Shown here piece by piece: positions 19,254 to 26,972 of a DNA stretch of 64,000 nt. Position 1 is the stretch's first letter; every line of letters starts with the position of its first letter. The translations under genes were made by a program, and so were the position numbers. This DNA is from Enterococcus sp. DIV0212c (lineage in GTDB: Bacteria; Bacillota; Bacilli; Lactobacillales; Enterococcaceae): positions 41,934-105,933 of the forward strand of contig NZ_JAFREN010000015.1 of the NCBI RefSeq assembly GCF_017377505.1, given 5' to 3'. Below the pieces are notes generated by a model, which was not told where the DNA came from, did not search any database, and saw nothing but the letters and a program-made list of their open reading frames with translations.

Positions 19254-19985
19254 ATGCCGGAACAAAAATTTTATGACACTCAACCCACAGGTGAAAATCA
19301 TGAGGTCGACTACAAAGATCCTACAGATGTAGACGAAATCGAAGAAGCTATTAAATTCGGTGTCATAGATCCATTAACGCAAAAATACGCATTGTGGGTA
19401 AGAACCAAAATGTGGCGGCGTCATGTAAGGGAAGCTATTGCTAGAATTTCGGAATACTCTAGCGTTTTATTTAATCGAATCAAAGAAATTGCTGAAAAAA
19501 CTGAAAAAAGACAAACTCAAGTTGAACAGCGACAAACGATAATAGAAGATCAATTTAGAGAGGTTCAACAGAATGCAACGGTAGATAGTGAATTGATTAA
19601 TGCGAGAAGCAGTGAACTGTATGGGAAATTTCCAGTGTTGGATGATCGATTAGAAAATATTGAGCAGTTACTTGTTAAATTCTTACCAATAGGTTTTGAT
19701 ATAACTCTTCAACATGATCTGGGTATACAGCCAGAAATCAACGTTCGAACATGGACACATGGAATTGGAGTCATGGATATAGGAACAGAACCTGTAGGAC
19801 TATTCGGAGGTTCGGCAAGTCAGTCTATACCTTGTCAGATTACACATGTTGGTGCTAGTGAAAGTATTGTGTCGCTACCAGTTGAATATAAAACGGATGC
19901 AAAAATTATGATGATAGATGAATTGAATTATATGCTCGTTGACGAGGAGAATCTACGTTCGATTATGTTTGAACTACGTAAATAA
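19254..19985 (+). CDS. Phage tail-tip/baseplate structural protein
   Basis: A 243-aa protein with an acidic N-terminus, a coiled coil (~85-120, Gln/Glu rich) and a C-terminal beta domain (LPIGFDITLQHDLGIQPEIN onward). The gene sits 8 bp after Tal behind AGGTGG. Position and layout suggest a baseplate or short fibre protein; the exact role is not known. Confidence 0.6.
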   Translation: MPEQKFYDTQPTGENHEVDYKDPTDVDEIEEAIKFGVIDPLTQKYALWVRTKMWRRHVREAIARISEYSSVLFNRIKEIAEKTEKRQTQVEQRQTIIEDQFREVQQNATVDSELINARSSELYGKFPVLDDRLENIEQLLVKFLPIGFDITLQHDLGIQPEINVRTWTHGIGVMDIGTEPVGLFGGSASQSIPCQITHVGASESIVSLPVEYKTDAKIMMIDELNYMLVDEENLRSIMFELRK

Positions 19986-20000
19986 GAAGGGGGAAAAAAG

Positions 20001-20612
20001 ATGGAATTAGAAAAGATTTATAGAGGAATGGAAAATGGAGCAGAAACGATTCAGGGTAATTTTGAAAACACTGTAACAAAAACAAGTGATCAAGATATCA
20101 CAGGGTCTAAGAATTTTATTCAAGCACCTTTATTTGCAGGGATGAAATTATTAGATGAAGGTAATTTTCAGCTATCTGTTGTAGATGGAAAGGAAGGGCA
20201 ACTATCGGGTACAGCTTTGAATGGGAAGATAGTTGGGTTTGGTAATACTGTTGGTAATCTTTTGGGAGCATCTGGGCAAACGCCTGTTACAGTAAACAAA
20301 ACAACGCATGAAGCCATTGTTAATAAAGATGGGTATTATGCAATTTTGATTCAATCTTGGTGTCAACCATCAGGGACTGTTGATGGTTATTGGTACTATA
20401 ATTTTGTTAAAAATGGTGTGAGAGCAGGCGGTGAAGATCGAATTGCAGGTTGGGGATCAAATGCTTGGAAGAATAGAAATGATGGTTTTGGAATTTATTA
20501 TGGTAGACTAAAAAAAGGAGATCGCTTAGGAGCAACGATTGAAACTAATATTACAGGACAGATAATTAGTTGTGGCCTAAAAACGGCTATTTTTGTTAGA
20601 TTGCAAGATTAG
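20001..20612 (+). CDS. Phage receptor-binding-type tail protein
   Basis: A 203-aa protein. The N-terminal VTKTSDQDITGSKNF resembles the fibre-repeat motif of tail fibres, and the Gly/Trp/Tyr-rich C-terminus (GYYAILIQSWCQ, GYWYYNF, GFGIYYGRLKKGDRLG) suggests a C1q/TNF-like trimeric head used for host binding. It is the last tail gene; a terminator follows and no holin or endolysin gene is found after it. Confidence 0.6.
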   Translation: MELEKIYRGMENGAETIQGNFENTVTKTSDQDITGSKNFIQAPLFAGMKLLDEGNFQLSVVDGKEGQLSGTALNGKIVGFGNTVGNLLGASGQTPVTVNKTTHEAIVNKDGYYAILIQSWCQPSGTVDGYWYYNFVKNGVRAGGEDRIAGWGSNAWKNRNDGFGIYYGRLKKGDRLGATIETNITGQIISCGLKTAIFVRLQD

Positions 20613-20636
20613 GAGTAGCTATATAAAATTTTATAA

Positions 20637-20689
20637 ATTAAAAAGAGTGAGATAATAATGATTTTTTCTGATTATCTCACTCTTTAATT
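20637..20689 (+). terminator. Terminator ending the tail module
   Basis: Arms AAAGAGTGAGATAAT (20642-20656) and ATTATCTCACTCTTT (20671-20685), with further A/T pairs outside. Confidence 0.85.
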
Positions 20690-20817
20690 GGTAATTAAAA
20701 TAAACTCAAATTGATAATTTCCCTAAAGTTTTTCCAAAATCATCAAGTCTATACTTTCTTTTCTTCCTATAGAAAGTTATAATAAAAGGCGTATGATTTA
20801 AGGAAAAGGGATGACGA

Positions 20818-22002
20818 ATGAATAAAAATAAATTAATGCGCAACTTAGATAATAGAATTGATTATGGTGTAATCTTACCTGTGTTCCTTCTTTCGATCAT
20901 CGGTATACTGTCACTTTATGTAGCTTTAAGTAATGATCCAAACCGACCAGAAATCGGCAATATGTTAATGAAACAAGGCCTATGGTATTTAGTCGGTGGT
21001 GTCAGTATTGTGATTGTTATGAATTTTAGCTCTAAACTTCTCTGGCGGTTAACCCCTGTGTTTTATGTAATTGGTTTGATCATGATGGGATTGCTTTTAA
21101 AGTTTTATGACCCATATTTAGAAGCGCAAACGGGTTCTAAAAACTGGATCAGTATTGGTGGAACAACTTTTCAGCCTTCAGAGTTAATGAAAGTGGCTTT
21201 TATTTTGATGCTGGCCTATGTTGTAACGATGCACAACGTGAAGAATATCAACCGAACGATCAAATCTGATTTTTGGTTGATTGGAAAAATGTTGCTGGTC
21301 ACAATGCCAGTGATCATCCTAATTTTACTTCAAGATGACTTTGGAACAATGTTAGTTTTCTTAGCTATTTTTGGCGGTGTGTTCTTGATGTCAGGGATTT
21401 CTTGGAAAATTATTTTGCCAACGTTTTTGGCGGCATTATTATTGGGAGCGGGTACGATTTATTTAGTAACAACGACTACTGGACGTGAATTTTTGTATTC
21501 AGTTGGTTTTAAACCGTATCAGTTTGACCGAATCGATTTATGGATGAATCCTTTCCATCATGACCCGGATCGTTCTTTCCAACCAGCTTTAGCAATCACA
21601 GCGATTGGTTCTGGCGGTTTGCTTGGTAAGGGATTTAATGTCAGCGATGTATATGTACCTGTTAGAGAATCGGATATGATTTTCACTGTTGTAGGTGAAA
21701 ACTTTGGGTTCATTGGCGGATGTTTTATTATTTTGCTATACTTTATCTTGATTTACCGCATGATTCGTGTTTGTTTCGAGACGAATAATGAATTTTATGC
21801 CTACATTGCAACAGGAATCATCATGATGATTTTATTCCACGTGTTTGAAAATATTGGAGCTAATATTGGACTATTACCTTTAACAGGGATTCCGTTACCA
21901 TTTATCAGCCAAGGTGGTTCCTCGATTTTAGGCAACATGCTAGGGGTAGGATTGATTATGTCAATGAAATATCAAAAAGAAGCAACGATCGAAGAATATT
22001 AA
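20818..22002 (+). CDS. SEDS-family peptidoglycan glycosyltransferase (RodA/FtsW)
   Basis: A 394-aa membrane protein with about ten helices. SEDS proteins polymerise lipid II together with a class B penicillin-binding protein. The large loop reads DPDRSFQPALAITAIGSGG, with the conserved Asp, followed by VPVRESDMIFTVVGENFGF and the C-terminal LPFISQGGSS. The RESDMIF version fits RodA (elongation) better than FtsW, but the two cannot be fully separated here. A TATAAT at 20778-20783 upstream, flanked by ACTTTCT/AGAAAGT arms, is a likely -10. The gene starts a run with the arsC-like gene and gcvH. Confidence 0.85.
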   Translation: MNKNKLMRNLDNRIDYGVILPVFLLSIIGILSLYVALSNDPNRPEIGNMLMKQGLWYLVGGVSIVIVMNFSSKLLWRLTPVFYVIGLIMMGLLLKFYDPYLEAQTGSKNWISIGGTTFQPSELMKVAFILMLAYVVTMHNVKNINRTIKSDFWLIGKMLLVTMPVIILILLQDDFGTMLVFLAIFGGVFLMSGISWKIILPTFLAALLLGAGTIYLVTTTTGREFLYSVGFKPYQFDRIDLWMNPFHHDPDRSFQPALAITAIGSGGLLGKGFNVSDVYVPVRESDMIFTVVGENFGFIGGCFIILLYFILIYRMIRVCFETNNEFYAYIATGIIMMILFHVFENIGANIGLLPLTGIPLPFISQGGSSILGNMLGVGLIMSMKYQKEATIEEY

Positions 22003-22020
22003 ATGAAAGAAGGCGTTAAA

Positions 22021-22377
22021 ATGTACACATTTTTCTGGTATCCAAAATGTTCAACTTGTAAGAAAGCAAAAGCTTGGTTAGATGCTAAACAGGTAAAATA
22101 CGAAACAATTGATATGATCGAAAATCCTCCAACAGCAAAACAATTAGCAAGCTGGATGGAGCAAAGTGATTTACCAGTTCGCCGTTTCTTTAATACAAGC
22201 GGTATTCGTTATAGAGAACAAGGGCTGAAAGATAAAGTCAATGATTTTTCAATCAAAGAAGCAAGCGAGTTATTAGCGACTGACGGTATGCTAATTAAAC
22301 GTCCAATTTTTGTTAAAGGAGATCAATTTTTAGCAAATGGATTTAAAGAATCTGATTATGAAGGAGCTATTAAATAA
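22021..22377 (+). CDS. ArsC/Spx-family thioredoxin-fold protein
   Basis: A 118-aa small redox protein. It has a CSTC motif at residues 10-13 and the conserved KRPIFVKG segment of the arsenate reductase-like/YffB/Spx superfamily. The start is ATG 22021, after AGAAGG, rather than the ATG at 22003 that abuts the rodA-like stop. The stop overlaps the gcvH ATG by one base. It is a single-domain protein not next to arsenic genes, so a general thiol reductase or regulator role is as likely as arsenate reduction. Confidence 0.8.
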   Translation: MYTFFWYPKCSTCKKAKAWLDAKQVKYETIDMIENPPTAKQLASWMEQSDLPVRRFFNTSGIRYREQGLKDKVNDFSIKEASELLATDGMLIKRPIFVKGDQFLANGFKESDYEGAIK

Positions 22378-22712
22378 TGGCTGAAGAATTGAAAGTAATC
22401 GATAATCTATGGGTTTTAAAAACGAACGATGGCTATAAAATCGGTTTAACGAATGAAGCACAAGAAGACTTAGGCAATATAACCTTTGCAACGATGCCTA
22501 AAGTCGGTCAAACATTAAAAAAAGGTGATTCATTAATTGAAGTAGAAGCGGAAAAAGCGGTTAGTGAGTTTAGCTCACCAATCAGTGGAACGATTGCTAC
22601 AATCAATGAAGCGGCTGAACAAGATCCAAGTGTATTAGATGATGCAGATCAAACAAATGCCTGGATTGTTATTTTAACCGATGTTGATGAGTCAGAATTG
22701 AACCAAGCGTAA
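22377..22712 (+). CDS. gcvH: Glycine cleavage H-like lipoyl carrier protein
   Basis: A 111-aa lipoyl-domain protein. Lys60 in VEAEKAVSEFSSP is the lipoylation site. No other glycine cleavage genes are near. In Firmicutes such stand-alone GcvH proteins act in lipoate relay to 2-oxoacid dehydrogenases; that role is inferred. Translation is coupled to the preceding redox protein. Confidence 0.88.
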   Translation: MAEELKVIDNLWVLKTNDGYKIGLTNEAQEDLGNITFATMPKVGQTLKKGDSLIEVEAEKAVSEFSSPISGTIATINEAAEQDPSVLDDADQTNAWIVILTDVDESELNQA

Positions 22713-22718
22713 AAATAA

Positions 22719-22747
22719 TTGACAAGCCATTTGGATATTGCTATAAT
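22719..22747 (+). promoter_or_regulatory. Consensus promoter of the metNIQ T-box transcript
   Basis: TTGACA (22719-22724), 17-bp spacer and TATAAT (22742-22747): a perfect sigma-A promoter. Confidence 0.93.
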
Positions 22748-22754
22748 TTCATCA

Positions 22755-23040
22755 ATAAAAGTAAAAGCTTTGAAAAGAAGAGTACATGTCGAAAGTGTTT
22801 GAAGAGAGCCTTGTTTGCTGGAAATGGGCAACATGATTGAGATGGAAGATGGTCTTTGAGCGGAATAAGTGAGCAGAGGTGAACTTATTACGGGAGTGCC
22901 CGTTATAGCACGACAGTATGCGAATTCAAGTACTGTATAAGGCTATTATTGTGAAATAATGGTAAATCAAGGTGGTAACACGAAAGACAAGCTTTCGTCC
23001 TTATGTCAGATTCAGACATTTGGGCGGAAGCTTTTTGCAT
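22755..23040 (+). ncRNA. T-box leader (probably methionine-specific)
   Basis: The leader has an AGTA-type element at 22780-22784, the stem I distal loop around GCTGGAAATGGGC, the T-box sequence AAGGTGGTAACACG (22969-22982) and a terminator helix 22989-23000/23022-23033 followed by T's. The 3' part of the T-box region can instead form the antiterminator. An ATG at 22849-22851 lies where the specifier codon is expected. Together with the downstream methionine importer it indicates tRNA-Met sensing, so the operon is turned on when tRNA-Met is uncharged. Confidence 0.88.
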
Positions 23041-23087
23041 GTTCAACATCATGTTATAAAGTAACTTGATGTTGAACATGCAAAAAG
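23031..23087 (+). repeat. Perfect 21-bp inverted repeat overlapping the T-box terminator
   Basis: Arms 23031-23051 and 23067-23087 are perfectly complementary with a 15-nt loop. The 5' arm begins inside the T-run of the T-box terminator. No T-run follows the 3' arm, so this is not an ordinary terminator. Confidence 0.85.
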
Positions 23088-23175
23088 AACTAATCTACAA
23101 GATGTTACTCACAATGACACGTATCCTGTAGTATAATAAAACAGAAGCAAAACCAAAGAAAGCGGAGGGGAAAAA

Positions 23176-24213
23176 ATGCCTCTAATCGAATTAGAACACG
23201 TACAAAAACAATTTTCCGGAAAAAGCGGACAAGTAACAGCGGTTAACGATGTTTCACTAACCGTCGATCAAGGGGATATTTACGGAATCGTTGGTTACTC
23301 TGGTGCTGGTAAAAGTACTTTAGTTCGTTTATTAAACGGCTTGGAATTACCAACACAAGGTGAAGTTATCATCCAAGGGCAAAATGTCGCGAAAATGGCA
23401 AACCGAGAACTACGTCAATTTCGTAAAAAAATCGGGATGATTTTTCAACATTTCAATTTATTATGGTCAAGAACGATTTTAGAAAACATCATGTTACCGT
23501 TAGAATTAGCAAATGTTCCAAAGAATGTGAGAAAAGAACGTGCACAGGAACTTTTAAATTTAGTTGGATTAGAAGGGCGTGGAGATGCTTATCCAAGTCA
23601 ATTATCCGGTGGACAAAAACAACGTGTAGGGATCGCTAGAGCTTTAGCTAATAATCCTGAAATCTTACTTTGTGACGAAGCAACTAGCGCACTGGATCCA
23701 CAAACAACTGATGAAGTATTGGATTTATTATTAGAAATCAATAAAACATTGAACTTAACGATTGTATTGATTACACACGAAATGCATGTTATTCGTAAAA
23801 TTTGTAATAAAGTTGCGGTCATGGAATTAGGCCAAATCGTCGAAGAAGGCGATGTGTTAGAAGTCTTTAGACATCCGAAACAAGCTGTTACAAAACGTTT
23901 TGTGCAACAAGAATTAGAACCAAAAGAAGATACAGAAGAATTATTACAAGAATTGATCAAAGAAAATCCAGCTGGATTAGTAGCTACTCTTCAATTTAGT
24001 GGTGACAATGCGAATGAACCAGTCATTTCTCAAGCAATCCGTAAGTTTGCTGTAGATATCAATGTGGTTCAAGGACAAGTTCAACAAGCTAAAGAAGGCG
24101 CGTTTGGTTCCCTAACTGTTATGATTATTGGATCAGCAAGTGAAGTAGACAAAGCATTAACGTTCTTTAAAGAAAAAGAAGTTGGTTTGGAGGTGATTCA
24201 CCGTGGCGAATGA
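23176..24213 (+). CDS. metN: Methionine ABC importer ATP-binding protein
   Basis: MetN (345 aa) drives D/L-methionine uptake. Walker A is GYSGAGKST, the signature LSGGQKQRVGIARAL and Walker B ILLCDEATSALDP. The extra ~90-residue C-terminal NIL (ACT-like) domain, which senses intracellular methionine in MetN proteins, is present (residues ~255-345). AGCGGAGGGG precedes the ATG. It overlaps metI by 11 bp. Confidence 0.95.
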   Translation: MPLIELEHVQKQFSGKSGQVTAVNDVSLTVDQGDIYGIVGYSGAGKSTLVRLLNGLELPTQGEVIIQGQNVAKMANRELRQFRKKIGMIFQHFNLLWSRTILENIMLPLELANVPKNVRKERAQELLNLVGLEGRGDAYPSQLSGGQKQRVGIARALANNPEILLCDEATSALDPQTTDEVLDLLLEINKTLNLTIVLITHEMHVIRKICNKVAVMELGQIVEEGDVLEVFRHPKQAVTKRFVQQELEPKEDTEELLQELIKENPAGLVATLQFSGDNANEPVISQAIRKFAVDINVVQGQVQQAKEGAFGSLTVMIIGSASEVDKALTFFKEKEVGLEVIHRGE

Positions 24214-24892
24214 GACATTTGTAGAAAAATATTTAAATTTTAGTCGGGTGAATCCAGAATCAATGCAGCAGGCGGCGATCGATACTATATTCATGACGGT
24301 TGTTGCGATGGTTTTTGTTATTATCATTGGATTTTTACTAGGTCTATTACTTTATAGCTTGAGCCGTAACAAATCACCTTATGCAAAAGTTTGTTACAGC
24401 ATTTTATCCGTTGTCAGCAATATTTTTCGTTCTATCCCATATATTGTCTTGATTATCTTGTTGATGGATTTCTCAAGAAAATTAGTGGGTACAGGAATCG
24501 GTGCAAAAGCAGCAATTCCGTCGTTGATCGTATCAGCAGCTCCATTTTACGCTCGCTTAGTTGAAATTGCGTTTCGTGAAGTTGACAGTGGTGTGTTGGA
24601 AGCGGCAGATGCAATGGGCGCTTCTAGAATCCAAAAAATCTTTAAAGTATTGATTCCTGAAAGTACCCCAGCGTTACTATCGGGTGTGACGCTTACGACA
24701 ATTACGATGATTGGTTTCACTGCAATGGCAGGGATCATTGGTGGTGGCGGACTTGGTGGCCTAGCTTATCAAGAAGGATTTAGCCGTAACAATAATACCG
24801 TTACATTAGTCGCAACAGTTTTAATCTTGGTTATTGTGTTTATCATTCAATTTGTCGGCGATCAATTAGTGAAACGTTCTGACAAACGATAA
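24203..24892 (+). CDS. metI: Methionine ABC importer permease
   Basis: MetI (229 aa) has five to six hydrophobic segments and the EAADAMGAS...IFKVLIPESTP coupling loop of binding-protein-dependent permeases. The start is GTG at 24203, behind a strong GGAGGTGA inside the end of metN. Confidence 0.94.
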   Translation: MANETFVEKYLNFSRVNPESMQQAAIDTIFMTVVAMVFVIIIGFLLGLLLYSLSRNKSPYAKVCYSILSVVSNIFRSIPYIVLIILLMDFSRKLVGTGIGAKAAIPSLIVSAAPFYARLVEIAFREVDSGVLEAADAMGASRIQKIFKVLIPESTPALLSGVTLTTITMIGFTAMAGIIGGGGLGGLAYQEGFSRNNNTVTLVATVLILVIVFIIQFVGDQLVKRSDKR

Positions 24893-24927
24893 ACAATCAA
24901 AATAGAAAATAATTGGAGGAAATAAAT

Positions 24928-25779
24928 ATGAAAAAGAAATTATTCGGTTTAGCAGCATTGGCAGTTGTTACGTTTGGATTAGTCGCTTGTGGTGGAGCAA
25001 AGGATAAAACAGATGATAGTAAATCGGCAGGATCAGATAAAAATTCTTCCGTTTTAAAAGTTGGCGCATCCGCTTCACCTCATGCAGAAATTTTAGAACA
25101 AGTTAAACCAATTCTAAAAAAAGAAGGCATTGATCTAGAAATCGTTCAATTCGATGATTACATTTTACCAAATAAAAACTTAGCTGAAGGCGATATCGAT
25201 GCTAATTACTTCCAACATATCCCTTACTTTAATTTACAAGTCAAAGAAAACAAGTATGATTTCGCAAATGCTGGCGGTATTCATATCGAGCCAATGGGTC
25301 TTTACTCAAAACGAATCAAAGATATCAAAGATTTAAAAGATGGTGCAACGATTATTACATCAAACTCTGAATCTGACTGGGGTCGTATTATTACGATTTT
25401 ACAAGATGCTGATTTAGTTACCGTTAAAAAAGGTGTAGATTTAGAAACTGCAACATTTGAAGATATCGATAAAAATCCTAAAAACTTGAAATTTATCCAT
25501 AACATCAATCCAGAAGTTCTAACAACAACTTACAACAATGATGAAGCAGATCTTGTGGCAATCAATGCTAACTTTGCTTATGGAGCTGGCTTAAATCCGT
25601 TGAAAGATTCAATTTTACTTGAGAAAGATAACTCACCATACGTAAACATTGTGGCTGTTCGTTCAGAAGACAAAGATAGCGATAAAATCAAAAAATTAGT
25701 AGATGCATTACACAGTAAAGAAATCCAAGATTGGATCCTTGAAAAATGGGATGGATCTGTAAAACCTGTAGATAAATAA
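24928..25779 (+). CDS. metQ: Methionine-binding lipoprotein
   Basis: The substrate-binding lipoprotein (283 aa) of the methionine importer. A signal peptide ends GLVACGG with the lipid-accepting Cys; the NlpA/MetQ domain follows, with ANYFQHIPYFN and ATIITSNSESDWGR motifs. The ATG at 24928 follows TTGGAGGAAATAA; an upstream TTG in frame lies inside that ribosome site. A bidirectional terminator follows. Confidence 0.94.
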   Translation: MKKKLFGLAALAVVTFGLVACGGAKDKTDDSKSAGSDKNSSVLKVGASASPHAEILEQVKPILKKEGIDLEIVQFDDYILPNKNLAEGDIDANYFQHIPYFNLQVKENKYDFANAGGIHIEPMGLYSKRIKDIKDLKDGATIITSNSESDWGRIITILQDADLVTVKKGVDLETATFEDIDKNPKNLKFIHNINPEVLTTTYNNDEADLVAINANFAYGAGLNPLKDSILLEKDNSPYVNIVAVRSEDKDSDKIKKLVDALHSKEIQDWILEKWDGSVKPVDK

Positions 25780-25781
25780 TA

Positions 25782-25824
25782 AAAAAAGACAGAAAAAATC
25801 TTAATTGATTTTTCTGTCTTTTTT
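25782..25824. terminator. Bidirectional terminator between metQ and hemH
   Basis: AAAAAGACAGAAAAA/TTTTTCTGTCTTTTT arms with a short loop and T-run, between convergent genes. Confidence 0.92.
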
Positions 25825-25825
25825 A

Positions 25826-26767
25826 CTATTTTTGTATGATTTTCTCTAAAATATCAACAAAGATCGGGTCAGCATTAAACGGATGAATATAGTGGAAATG
25901 TTCGCCACCGTTTTCCATAAAATAGCCATAGTTTTCTTTTTCAATTTCTTCAACTGTTTCTAAACAATCAGAAACGAACCCAGGAGTGATGATCAAAATG
26001 TTTTTACCCCCTTGTTTAGGTAACTCTTTTAACGTTTGATCAGTTGCTGGAGTCAGCCATTCAGCTGGGCCAAATTTTGATTGAAACGTACTAATGAAAG
26101 GAACATCACCAACTTGTTTCATTACAGCTTGAGTCGTTTGCTCGCAGTGCTCTAAATAATGATCGCCTTTTTCCACGTAAGAAACCGGGATACCATGATA
26201 AGAGAAAACAATCTTATCGAACTCTTTTTCAGCTAATGCTTGTTTGATTTGATTGGCTAAAGCTTCAATATATAATGGCTCATCGTAAAATGATTGAATA
26301 AAATGTAAACTAGGAATCGCTTCAGCTTTCAAATAAAATTTGGCTACTTCATCGAATATCGGCGCAGTAGTCGTTGTTGAGTATTGCGGATACAATGGAA
26401 TAATCGTTAAATCGGTAACACCCAGATCATGCATTTCCTTTAAAACTTCTGGAATCAAAGGTTTACTGTAAGACATAGCGTAGCGAACGATGTGATCTGG
26501 AAAACGTTCTTGCAACTGTTCCGTTTGTGATTGAGTATAAATAAGTAACGGTGAACCAGCTTCTTGCCAAACTTTTTGGTACAAAGCAGCTGATTTTTTC
26601 GGTCTAGTTCGTAAAATAATTCCATGTAAAACAGGTAACCAGATTAAACGGTTAGTATCAATTACTCGTTTATCACCTAAAAAACGCTTTAAGTAAGCAC
26701 GAACTTCTTTCGTTTCCGGTTTATCCGGAGTACCTAAATTAACAATGATGATTCCTTTTTTAGACAT
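25826..26767 (-). CDS. hemH: Ferrochelatase (HemH/CpfC family)
   Basis: A 313-aa enzyme that inserts ferrous iron into a porphyrin. The metal-binding His191 is in FSYHGIPVSY and Glu270 in DCLETVEEIEKE. AGAGGT precedes the ATG on the minus strand. No other haem-synthesis gene is nearby, and enterococci as a group do not make haem, so it is probably an orphan that uses imported or scavenged porphyrin; that is inference. In Firmicutes the substrate is usually coproporphyrin III. Confidence 0.9.
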   Translation of the reverse strand: MSKKGIIIVNLGTPDKPETKEVRAYLKRFLGDKRVIDTNRLIWLPVLHGIILRTRPKKSAALYQKVWQEAGSPLLIYTQSQTEQLQERFPDHIVRYAMSYSKPLIPEVLKEMHDLGVTDLTIIPLYPQYSTTTTAPIFDEVAKFYLKAEAIPSLHFIQSFYDEPLYIEALANQIKQALAEKEFDKIVFSYHGIPVSYVEKGDHYLEHCEQTTQAVMKQVGDVPFISTFQSKFGPAEWLTPATDQTLKELPKQGGKNILIITPGFVSDCLETVEEIEKENYGYFMENGGEHFHYIHPFNADPIFVDILEKIIQK

Positions 26768-26789
26768 TAAAAAACCTCTTTTCGGATGG

Positions 26790-26815
26790 CTGGGACAAAA
26801 TGATTTTTGTTCTAG
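26790..26815. repeat. Degenerate GGGACAAAA hairpin in hemH/TPM gap
   Basis: CTGGGACAAAA pairs with TTTTGTTCTAG through two G-T pairs. The TGGGACA core recurs in the hairpin at 386-422. Confidence 0.45.
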
Positions 26816-26972
26816 TCAAAATTTTTCTGAAATCGTTGTAAATTATCTCACAAAGATTGAGGAAAATCAAAAGACGAATGATTTTAAGACTGTCGATTCA
26901 TATTGAAGTTTATAAAAGCGTATGGAATAATTGAATGATAGGGAGTCTAAAAAAGATATTGGGGTTTAAGGG

